A stretch of 64,000 bases of DNA, taken from Caulobacter vibrioides OR37 (lineage in GTDB: Bacteria; Pseudomonadota; Alphaproteobacteria; Caulobacterales; Caulobacteraceae). Shown here piece after piece: positions 26,589 through 33,087 of this stretch. The stretch's first letter is position 1, and every line of letters starts with the position of its first letter. The notes below the pieces were generated by a model that was given only the letters and a program-made list of their open reading frames with translations, searched no databases and was not told where the DNA came from. A program made the translations under genes and the position numbers. The stretch lies in assembly GCF_000372645.1 (NCBI RefSeq), contig NZ_APMP01000018.1, forward strand, positions 18,529 to 82,528. Direction: 5' to 3'.

Positions 26589-26661
26589 GAGGCTCTAAAT
26601 CGTATACTTGTGAGCGTAACTCGCCCCCGAAGCCGGTTCCCACTTTCGGCGTCACGCTCCA
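26589..26661. repeat. type F element, partial copy
   Basis: GAGGCTCTAAATCGTATACT followed by the second-hairpin sequence with GAAGCCGGTTCCCACTTTC and GTCACGCTCC. The first hairpin is missing, so this looks like a truncated element between the hybrid kinase and luxR. Confidence 0.6.
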
Positions 26662-26746
26662 GCGACCATCGGACGAGCGCGCCGGGCGCCACCCAGGGTA
26701 GTAGTCGCTTGGCGCCCGCGAGACTCCTGGCCTAGCCTACCCTGAC

Positions 26747-27502
26747 GTGTTCCTCAGGATGTCCCGCAGGGTGCTGACCACCGCCGAACAACAGGCCTGG
26801 GCCTTTCTCAGCAGAGCGCCGCATCTGGGATCGGCGGGCGAGGTCGAGACCCATTTCGCCCAGGCCATCGGCGCGTTCGGCTATGACCGGTTCTGCGCCA
26901 CCCTGGTCAATGCCGAACGCTACGGCAGGGAACCGCCGACCCTGAGCCGCCAGGACTTCGACGCTTGGGATCAGCGCTATTGGGGCGAGCGCTATGTCGT
27001 CCATGATCCGTGCGTGAAGCTGCTGCTGAAGTCGCCTCGCGCCTTCGCCTGGAGCGACGCCAAGCCCTTTGGCGACGGCCGCGCCCAGGCCATGTGGGGC
27101 GAGGCCGGCGAGCACGGCATGAACGAGGGCTTCGTGGTGCGCGTCTTCGGGCCCGCCGGCCAGGAGGTGCTGATCCGCATGTCGACCCGCGCGCCCGACA
27201 CCGACCCCGCCGCCCGCGCCGTGCTCGAGAGCCTGGCCACGGTCTTCGGAACCGTCATGCTCAAGCACTGGGAGCTGCAGGACGACAATCCCGACTACGG
27301 GGTGATCTCCGAGCGCCAGGCCCAGTGCCTGTACTGGGCCAGCCGGGGCAAGACCGACTGGGAGATCGGCGCGATCCTGGAGCTGTCGCCCCGCACCGTC
27401 CACCATCACATCGAGGCGGCGAAGAAGCGCCTGGGCGTCGTCAAGCGCCAGGAGGCGGTCATGAAGGCCGGCGAACTGGGCCTGCTCAGCCAAGCGGGTT
27501 GA
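26747..27502 (+). CDS. luxR: LuxR-type quorum-sensing regulator (autoinducer-binding domain + HTH)
   Basis: 251 residues from the GTG at 26747; an ATG at 26759 (MSRRVL) is also possible, with AGG one base before it. The N-terminal autoinducer-binding domain (about 20-175) keeps Tyr, Asp-Pro and Trp landmarks (RYVVHDP about 82-88, FAWSD about 100-104, Gly near 124). The C-terminal HTH (about 185-245) has Glu189, Leu195 and Gly201 in ISERQAQCLYWASRGKTDWE, the three invariant positions of LuxR DNA-binding domains. An AHL-synthase-like gene is 487 bp downstream on the same strand, making this a likely cognate receptor. Upstream lies a GGCCTA half-site (26729-26734) shared with the lux-box-like palindrome before luxI. 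Confidence 0.87.
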   Translation: MFLRMSRRVLTTAEQQAWAFLSRAPHLGSAGEVETHFAQAIGAFGYDRFCATLVNAERYGREPPTLSRQDFDAWDQRYWGERYVVHDPCVKLLLKSPRAFAWSDAKPFGDGRAQAMWGEAGEHGMNEGFVVRVFGPAGQEVLIRMSTRAPDTDPAARAVLESLATVFGTVMLKHWELQDDNPDYGVISERQAQCLYWASRGKTDWEIGAILELSPRTVHHHIEAAKKRLGVVKRQEAVMKAGELGLLSQAG

Positions 27503-27546
27503 CCCGACGCGCCCGTTTCAACGGCCTTGGCGCGATCGGATGAGCC

Positions 27547-27861
27547 TCAGAACCCGCGCTTGCCCGTCACGGTCTCGAACCACAGCCGGAAGTCCCCCAT
27601 CAGGCTGTAGAGCGGATATTTGAACGTCGCCGGCCGGTTCTTCTCGAACACGAAATGCCCCACCCAGGCGAAGCCGTAGCCGACCACCGGCGCGGCCGCG
27701 AAGAACCAGGCGCTGCGCAGCGCGCCCAGAACCAGACACGCCACCACCAGCGTCGTGCCCACAACGTGCAGCCGCCGGCTGACCGGATGGACGTGTTCGG
27801 TCAGGTAGAAGGGATAGAAGGCCGCGAAGCTGCGGTAGCGTTCTTCGGACAGCGGGCTCAT
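27547..27861 (-). CDS. DUF962 / Mpo1-like membrane protein
   Basis: 104 residues. It has the typical DUF962 pattern RSFAAFYPFYLTEHVHPVSRRLHVVGTT near the N terminus, with conserved His residues, two or more hydrophobic stretches (LVVACLVLGALRSAWFFAAA, VVGYGFAWVGHFVFEKNRP) and the ending FKYPLYSLMGDFRLW. The eukaryotic relative Mpo1 is an iron-dependent dioxygenase acting on 2-hydroxy fatty acids. A similar activity here is only a family-based suggestion. It is encoded antisense between luxR and luxI. Confidence 0.85.
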   Translation of the reverse strand: MSPLSEERYRSFAAFYPFYLTEHVHPVSRRLHVVGTTLVVACLVLGALRSAWFFAAAPVVGYGFAWVGHFVFEKNRPATFKYPLYSLMGDFRLWFETVTGKRGF

Positions 27862-27906
27862 GGCGGGATGCTGGCCTCGTGGAGGCGCGCTGGCAAGCGC
27901 GGCCGC

Positions 27907-27924
27907 ATAGGCCGTTTGGCCTAT
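27907..27924. promoter_or_regulatory. lux-box-like 18-bp palindrome upstream of luxI
   Basis: ATAGGCC-GTTT-GGCCTAT, perfect 7-bp arms. It has the length of a lux box and lies 65 bp before the luxI start, in the divergent luxI/DUF962 promoter region. It is the best candidate for LuxR binding. Confidence 0.6.
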
Positions 27925-27989
27925 CGCCCGCCAGGCGGATCATGTCTCCTAATCCAGCCGTCCCGTCATCGCCTGCTGGGGGCCGGCCC

Positions 27990-28808
27990 ATGATCCACAT
28001 CATCACTTCCGAGAACCGTCACCTGTACGGCCCGCAGCTCTGGGCCATGCACGAGGAGCGCCGCCGCCAGTGCGTCGAGAAAAACGGCTGGGTCGACCTG
28101 GTCGTTCTGGATGGCGGCGAGGTCGACGACTACGACGATGATCGCGCCATCTATCTGCTGGGCTTCGACGACGAGATGCGGCTGGAGGTCGGGCTGCGCC
28201 TGCGCCCCACCGACGACCGCTGCATGTTGGCCGACAAGTTCCCGCACCTGATCGCTCCGGGCGAGACCCCCAAGAAGGGTCCCGACGTCTGGGAGGCCAC
28301 CCGCCTGTTCACCACCGAGGTCTATCGCGATCGCAAGGGGGCGGGCCGGGGCCAGCGCGTGTTCGAGGTCTGGGCGGCGGCGTTCGAGCACGCCCTGCGC
28401 CACGGCGTCACGCGCTTCGTGGGCATGATCGACATGCAGCTCTATCCAGGCATCCTGAACTCGCCGATCGACACGCGCCTGGTCGGCATTCCACGCGCCT
28501 ACCAGTACGGCGTGGCGGCCGGCTCGGAGATCGCCGTCAGCCCAGAGCTGCTGGCGCGCGTGCTGGAATCGATCTGCCGCGAATCGCCGGTGGGCTACGA
28601 GGTCGACGCGCTGGACATGATGGCGTTCGGCGACCTCGCCGCCGTGCAGCGCCAGGTGAAGCGCGCCATGACCCCGCAGTTGGGCGCCGGCGCGGAACGG
28701 GACGAGACTCTGGCGGCGGAAACCCTCTATCGGCTGCATGACACGAAAACGGCGGCGCGGCGCATCTGGGATGACCGTGGTCACGGTACCCGGACCTTGC
28801 ACGCGTGA
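27990..28808 (+). CDS. luxI: acyl-homoserine-lactone synthase (LuxI family)
   Basis: 272 residues from MIHIITSENR at 27990, preceded by GGGGGCCGG. It keeps the LuxI landmarks Trp34 (EKNGW), Asp47/Asp50 (DDYDDD), an Arg near 70-72, Phe84 (ADKFPHL), Glu102 and Arg105 (VWEATRLFTTEV). It therefore should make an acyl-HSL from SAM and an acyl donor. The conserved N-terminal Phe (six before Trp34) is Cys28 here. At 272 residues it is longer than the typical roughly 200-residue LuxI, with a C-terminal extension of about 60 residues (from about 210) of unknown role. The family is probable; acyl chain and activity are not readable. Confidence 0.82.
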   Translation: MIHIITSENRHLYGPQLWAMHEERRRQCVEKNGWVDLVVLDGGEVDDYDDDRAIYLLGFDDEMRLEVGLRLRPTDDRCMLADKFPHLIAPGETPKKGPDVWEATRLFTTEVYRDRKGAGRGQRVFEVWAAAFEHALRHGVTRFVGMIDMQLYPGILNSPIDTRLVGIPRAYQYGVAAGSEIAVSPELLARVLESICRESPVGYEVDALDMMAFGDLAAVQRQVKRAMTPQLGAGAERDETLAAETLYRLHDTKTAARRIWDDRGHGTRTLHA

Positions 28809-28938
28809 CATCGTGTAGAAGGCGGTCGCAAAGCAAAGCTTGACCATAGCGACCTAACGCCGCGCCCGGCATACCTCGCTTTCACCAACGTCACGGTCGT
28901 GTCATGTTCTGCGGACAACCGTTGGAGGCGGAAGAAAG

Positions 28939-29367
28939 ATGAAAGAAGAAACCGAAGGCCGGCGCCCAAATCCCGTCGACATGCATGTCGGCGGTCGCGT
29001 GAGAATGCGTCGCAAGCTTATGGGCGTCAGCCAGGAACAGTTGGCGGAATCCCTGGGCCTGACCTTCCAGCAAGTTCAGAAATACGAGCGCGGCGCCAAT
29101 CGCGTCAGCGCGTCAAAGCTCTACGAGATCGCCCGTACACTTCAGGTGCCGGTGTCGTTCTTCTTCGACGGCCTGGCCGACCCGATGAGCGGCGCCGAGG
29201 TCGATGACGCGACGCGGCACGCCGAAAAGGTGGTCCAGGAGTTCCTGACCACTCCCGAAGGTCTGGAGCTGGCCGAGGTGTTTCCGCGCATCGGTCGCGG
29301 CCGCGTCCGTCGCCAGGTTCTCGACCTGGTGCGCGCGATGGCCGACGAAGCCGCGCGCGAGGCCTAG
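28939..29367 (+). CDS. XRE family transcriptional regulator
   Basis: 142 residues. The HTH spans about 18-75: GGRVRMRRKLMGVSQEQLAE, SLGLTFQQVQKYERGANRVS, then KLYEIARTLQVPVSFFFDGL. The remainder (about 80-142) is an acidic/basic tail of unknown function. The form with an extended C-terminal region occurs widely in alphaproteobacteria. It lies 130 bp downstream of luxI on the same strand and ends at a terminator. Confidence 0.85.
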   Translation: MKEETEGRRPNPVDMHVGGRVRMRRKLMGVSQEQLAESLGLTFQQVQKYERGANRVSASKLYEIARTLQVPVSFFFDGLADPMSGAEVDDATRHAEKVVQEFLTTPEGLELAEVFPRIGRGRVRRQVLDLVRAMADEAAREA

Positions 29368-29419
29368 AGTAGTGACGGTGAAGGCTCGCCAGAGGCCCTC
29401 GACCCCGTGAAATTCCAAA

Positions 29420-29449
29420 GGCTCCGGTTGGCGGAACCGGGGCCTTCTT
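29420..29449. terminator. bidirectional rho-independent terminator
   Basis: GGCTCCGGTT-GGCGG-AACCGGGGCC with a TTCTTC tail. It serves the XRE gene on the plus strand and, less T-rich on the other side (preceded by CTTTGG), the convergent PilZ gene. Confidence 0.8.
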
Positions 29450-29453
29450 CACA

Positions 29454-29807
29454 TCAGCCGGGGTCCGTTTCGGACCGGGACGCGCGCCAGATCCGCCGGG
29501 CCACGCCGGCGGCGGCCGGCGCCAGGCCGCGCAGGTCATAGGTGCGGAGAATGCGCAGGCCCAGCTCGCGATCGCGGCGCCAGGCGACGACCACGTCGTG
29601 GGCCTGCCCCTCGGCGATATCCACCAGCTGCATCTGGTCCGGAGGCGTCGCGCCCGCCAGCATCTGGATTTTGACACCCTGGCTGGAGACGTCACGGATC
29701 ACGCAGTCCCAGGCGAAGGCGCCGCACAGCACCTTTCCCGGTCTCCGCGTCGGGACACGGACGGATGTCCGCCGATCCTGATCCACGCCCGCCGTAAACT
29801 TCGACAT
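29454..29807 (-). CDS. PilZ domain c-di-GMP binding protein
   Basis: 117 residues from the ATG at 29807. The c-di-GMP binding signature is intact: R-x-x-x-R in RRTSVRVP (about 12-17) and D-x-S-x-x-G in RDVSSQGVKI. The tail ends with a short linker. There are no adjacent GGDEF or EAL genes. Single-domain PilZ proteins usually act as c-di-GMP effectors on motility, adhesion or polysaccharide systems. Confidence 0.88.
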   Translation of the reverse strand: MSKFTAGVDQDRRTSVRVPTRRPGKVLCGAFAWDCVIRDVSSQGVKIQMLAGATPPDQMQLVDIAEGQAHDVVVAWRRDRELGLRILRTYDLRGLAPAAAGVARRIWRASRSETDPG

Positions 29808-29887
29808 GGAAGGATAAACGCACGGCGCGGTTAATCGGCCGTGCAGACGTAGGAATTTTGTAGGGAAGGTTAACGCCGCGGCGACGC

Positions 29888-31093
29888 TCAGGCCATCGCC
29901 GGAACCTTCCGAACCTCCAGCGCCGCTTCGAGATCGCGCAGGATATCGGCGACCTCCTCCAGCCCCACCGACAGCCGCACCAGCCCCTCGCCGATGCCCG
30001 CCGCCGCCCGCTCCTCGGGCGTATAGGGCGAGTGGGTCATGCTGGCCGGATGCTGGATCAACGTCTCCGCGTCGCCGAGCGAGACCGCCCGACGGATCAG
30101 CGCCAGGCGGTTCATCATCGACACGCCCGCCTGGTGGCCGCCCTTCAGCTCGAAGGCGATCATGCCGCCGCCCAGCGCCATCTGCCGCTCGGCCAGGGCC
30201 CGCTGCGCGAAGCCGGCCAGACCCGGATAGAAGACGCGCTCGACGGCCGGATGCGCGTCCAGCCAGCGGGCCACGGTTTCGGCGCTGGCCGCGTGTCGGG
30301 CCATGCGCAGCGACAGCGTCTTCAGGCCTCGCAGCACCAGAAAAGCCGTGAACGGCGACATCACGGCCCCGGTCATGTCCTTCACCCCGCACAGGCGCAC
30401 CCGCGCCATGTCCTCGGTCCCGCCGACGGCCACGCCGCCGACGAGGTCGCCGTGGCCGCCCAGATATTTCGTGGCCGAGTGGACGACGATGTCGGCGCCC
30501 AGCGCGATCGGGCGGGTGATCACAGGGGTGGCGTAGGTATTGTCAACCACCACCTTGGCCCCCGCCGCCCGCGCGATGTCGGCGATGGCCGCGATGTCGA
30601 CGAGGCGCATGTTCGGATTGGCCGGGGTCTCGAAATAGACAATCCGCGTCTTCTCCGAGATGACCGCCGCCAGCGCGTCAGGCTCGGTCATGTCGACCTG
30701 GCGGACCGTCACGCCGAAGCGGGTCAGGCCGTCGCGCAGGAAGGCGAAGGTGCAGCCATAGAGGGTCTGGTCGGTGATCACCTCATCGCCGGCCTTCAGA
30801 AAGCTCCACAGCGTGGCCGTGATCGCGCCCATGCCCGAGGCGGTGGCGACCGCGGCCTCCGCGCCTTCCAGGCTGGCCAGCCGCCGTTCCAGGAGGTCGG
30901 TCGTCGGGTTCGAGATCCGCGAATAGAAGTGCCCCTCGCGGGTCCCGGCGAACATCTCGCCGCCGGCTTCGGCGCTCTCGAAGGCGAAGGTCGAGGTCAG
31001 GTGCAGCGGCGGCGTCAGCGCGCCCTGCGCTTCGGCGGGATCGTATCCCGCATGGATCGCTCGCGTGGCGAAGCCGGCTTGATCTTGGCGCAT
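29888..31093 (-). CDS. megL: methionine gamma-lyase
   Basis: 401 residues from MRQDQAGFAT at 31093. Cys/Met metabolism PLP family. Tyr57-Ser-Arg59, Tyr112, the Schiff-base Lys209 in HSATKYLGGHGD and especially Cys114 in YGCTF match methionine gamma-lyases such as P. putida MdeA, where the equivalent Cys116 is catalytically important. The C-terminal QHPASMTHSPYTPEER is also shared. It splits methionine to methanethiol, 2-oxobutyrate and ammonia. The divergent Lrp gene mirrors the known mdeA-mdeR arrangement, which strengthens the call over cystathionine synthase/lyase. Confidence 0.87.
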   Translation of the reverse strand: MRQDQAGFATRAIHAGYDPAEAQGALTPPLHLTSTFAFESAEAGGEMFAGTREGHFYSRISNPTTDLLERRLASLEGAEAAVATASGMGAITATLWSFLKAGDEVITDQTLYGCTFAFLRDGLTRFGVTVRQVDMTEPDALAAVISEKTRIVYFETPANPNMRLVDIAAIADIARAAGAKVVVDNTYATPVITRPIALGADIVVHSATKYLGGHGDLVGGVAVGGTEDMARVRLCGVKDMTGAVMSPFTAFLVLRGLKTLSLRMARHAASAETVARWLDAHPAVERVFYPGLAGFAQRALAERQMALGGGMIAFELKGGHQAGVSMMNRLALIRRAVSLGDAETLIQHPASMTHSPYTPEERAAAGIGEGLVRLSVGLEEVADILRDLEAALEVRKVPAMA

Positions 31094-31174
31094 CCGATAG
31101 CTCCCTGTTGAAGCGACCATGACGCCGTTTGAGGTCGATCGGATTGCGAACCCTGCCATCCTGAGGGCATATTT

Positions 31175-31189
31175 TGGCAGATCCTGCCA
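31175..31189. promoter_or_regulatory. inverted repeat between megL and lrp, putative Lrp site
   Basis: TGGCAG-ATC-CTGCCA, perfect 6-bp arms, 12 bp upstream of the lrp start and 81 bp upstream of megL. A related CTGCCATCC half is at about 31153. It is placed for Lrp control of both genes. Confidence 0.5.
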
Positions 31190-31201
31190 CGGAAGGCCGA
31201 G

Positions 31202-31660
31202 ATGGACGCCAAGGACCGCCAGATCATCCGAGAGCTGCAAAAGGACGGACGCCTGACCAACCAGGAACTGGCCGAGCGGGTGAACCTCTCGCCCTCGCCC
31301 TGCCTGAGGCGGGTTCGCAATCTGGAAAGCGAAGGCGTGATCAAGGGCTACACGGCCCTCGTCGACCAGAAGGCCTACGGCCTGCCGATCACCGTGTTCG
31401 TCCGCGTGCGCCTCGACCGCCACGGCCAGGACCTGATCACCGGCTTCGAGGCGGCGGTGGCGCGGATCGATCAGATCCTCGACTGCTTCCTGCTGGCGGG
31501 CGGCGACGACTATCTGTTGCGCGTCATCGTCGACAGTCTGGAGGCCTATGAGGACTTCATGCGCCGCAAGCTGCACGCCATCCCAGGCATCGCCTCGATC
31601 GACACCAGTTTCGCCTATGGCGTGGTCAAGCAGACGCGGGTCTTCCCGGTCTCGACCTGA
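31202..31660 (+). CDS. Lrp/AsnC family regulator of methionine gamma-lyase
   Basis: 152 residues. The AsnC-type HTH is about 4-60 (MDAKDRQIIRELQKDGRLTN, SPSPCLRRVRNLESEGVIKG). The RAM/ligand domain follows with DYLLRVIVDSLEAYEDFMRR and a final VVKQTRVFPV. The divergent orientation to megL, with 108 bp between the two genes, suggests it senses methionine or another amino acid and activates megL. Confidence 0.9.
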   Translation: MDAKDRQIIRELQKDGRLTNQELAERVNLSPSPCLRRVRNLESEGVIKGYTALVDQKAYGLPITVFVRVRLDRHGQDLITGFEAAVARIDQILDCFLLAGGDDYLLRVIVDSLEAYEDFMRRKLHAIPGIASIDTSFAYGVVKQTRVFPVST

Positions 31661-31689
31661 CCCAAGCCGCTCAATTATCGAGGAAAACA

Positions 31690-31789
31690 GTCCGTCCTGG
31701 TGGCGGGGGGCGGGATCGAACCGCCGACCTGTGGGTTATGAATCCACCGCTCTAACCATCTGAGCTACCCAGCCATCGCCAGGACGGAC
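31690..31789. other. 11-bp inverted repeat enclosing the tRNA
   Basis: GTCCGTCCTGG (31690-31700) and CCAGGACGGAC (31779-31789) are perfect reverse complements at the two ends of the tRNA gene; the first includes the encoded CCA end. In the precursor RNA the 5' leader could pair with the CCA end and trailer, with a TGTTTTCC T-rich stretch just downstream. Confidence 0.75.
31698..31774 (-). tRNA. tRNA with CAU anticodon (Met, or Ile2)
   Basis: 77 nt including an encoded CCA. The D-arm GTAGCTCAGATGGTTAGAGC, the anticodon loop with CAT in GGATTCATAACCC, and the T-arm GGTTCGATCCC are clear. The acceptor stem is 5' GGCTGGG with 3' CCCCGCC, giving one T-C mismatch at pair 4. Elongator Met is the default reading; a CAU tRNA can instead be tRNA-Ile2 after lysidine modification, and I cannot separate the two with confidence. 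Confidence 0.88.
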
Positions 31790-31818
31790 GGGGGTCATAC
31801 GCCCAAGCGCGCTTCGCA

Positions 31819-32868
31819 TCAAGCCCGCGATAGAATTCCGTCGAGCGCCGCTTCCAGGCGCCGCGCCAGTTGATCCGGACCGTATTGGCTCAGCACCAGA
31901 TCCCGCGCGGCCCGGCCGTAACCGCGCGCGGCCTCGCGGTCGCCGATCAGCTCGCCCAGCGCCTCGGCCAGACGGTCCGGGTCGTCGTCGGGCACGAGGC
32001 GACCGGTGACCCCGTCCTTCAGGATCTCATTTGGCCCGTCGATCTCGGTCGCCACCACCGGCAAGCCCACGGCCATGGCTTCCAGCAGGGTCAGGGGAAA
32101 CCCCTCCTGGTGCGAGGGAAAGGCGAAGAGGTCGCCCTGGGCCAGGAAGCCGGCGACGTCGCGGGTCCAGCCCGCCAGGGTCACGCACGACGCCAGGTCC
32201 AGCTCGCCGATCAGGGCCTCCAGCGCGCCGCGCTCGTCGCCCTCGCCGGCGATCTCGCAGCGGACGTCATAGTCCCAGGCGCGCAGCTTGCCGACGGCGC
32301 GGATCAGGACGTCGAAGCCCTTCTTGGGGTGCAGTCGACCGGCGGCGACGATCTTCACCGGACCGTCGTCCCGGGCCAGCGGATGGGCTGTGACGCTGGG
32401 CGGGGTCACGGCGTTGGGGATGAACCAGACATGGTCCGCCGGCGCGCCCCGCTCAATCGCCAGCCGGGCCAGATGCTGGCCGACAGCCAGGTAGTGGGTT
32501 CCGGGCGTGACGTCGAACGACGGCTTGTGCAGGCACACCGCCTGGACGACCTTGGCCGGCGCGGCCCTGGCGAACAGGCGCGCCGGGCGCTGGCCATGGC
32601 TGAGGATCAGATCGGGCGCGACGGCCCTGACCAAGGCCCGCGCCGCGCCGACCGTCACGGGATCCCAGTCGGTCAGAGCCGGCATCACCGCCAGGGGCGG
32701 CGTGCGCGAGGCCTCCCGCTCGGCCACCTTGCCGCCCTTGCGCGCCACGCCGACGCAGCGCCCGCCGTGCTTGGCGGCCCAGGCCTCCAGGATCGGCTGG
32801 TAGTCCAGGAACACCTGCTCCAGACCGCCCAGCCCCTTGCCCAGCATGGCGTGCAGCAGGTTGGTCAA
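31819..32868 (-). CDS. glycosyltransferase family 4
   Basis: 349 residues. N-terminal MTNLLHAMLGKGLGGLEQVF is the acceptor-side start of GT4 proteins. The C-terminal nucleotide-sugar half has VAAGRLHPKKGFDVLIRAV, then the E-x7-E motif region HQEGFPLTLLEAMAVGLPVVATEIDGPNEIL. It would add a sugar from an NDP-sugar to a lipid or polysaccharide. The acceptor is unknown and no glycan cluster is adjacent. Confidence 0.87.
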   Translation of the reverse strand: MTNLLHAMLGKGLGGLEQVFLDYQPILEAWAAKHGGRCVGVARKGGKVAEREASRTPPLAVMPALTDWDPVTVGAARALVRAVAPDLILSHGQRPARLFARAAPAKVVQAVCLHKPSFDVTPGTHYLAVGQHLARLAIERGAPADHVWFIPNAVTPPSVTAHPLARDDGPVKIVAAGRLHPKKGFDVLIRAVGKLRAWDYDVRCEIAGEGDERGALEALIGELDLASCVTLAGWTRDVAGFLAQGDLFAFPSHQEGFPLTLLEAMAVGLPVVATEIDGPNEILKDGVTGRLVPDDDPDRLAEALGELIGDREAARGYGRAARDLVLSQYGPDQLARRLEAALDGILSRA

Positions 32869-32950
32869 GGCGGGCTCCGGACGCTAAGGGCCGCGACCAT
32901 CGTGGGCGGCGACCCCGGTGTCAACACGAGAGGGGCTCGGTGATCCGACA

Positions 32951-33081
32951 AGCGCCCCCTCCGTCTCGTCGCCTCTCGGCGCCGATCCACCTCCCCCGCG
33001 CGCGGGGGAGGAGAAACCTTCTCCTCACCCGTGAAACGGGGGAGGTGGCGCGAGGCGAAGCCTCGTGACGGAGGGGGCGCT
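32951..33081. repeat. type B palindromic element, copy 3
   Basis: 131 bp with perfect AGCGCCCCCTCCGTC / inverted outer arms and GGGGGAGGTGG inner hairpins; the same element as at 5067 and 6071. It lies 2 bp from the end of the tricorn-like gene sequence region (33088). Confidence 0.88.
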
Positions 33082-33087
33082 AAGTCG

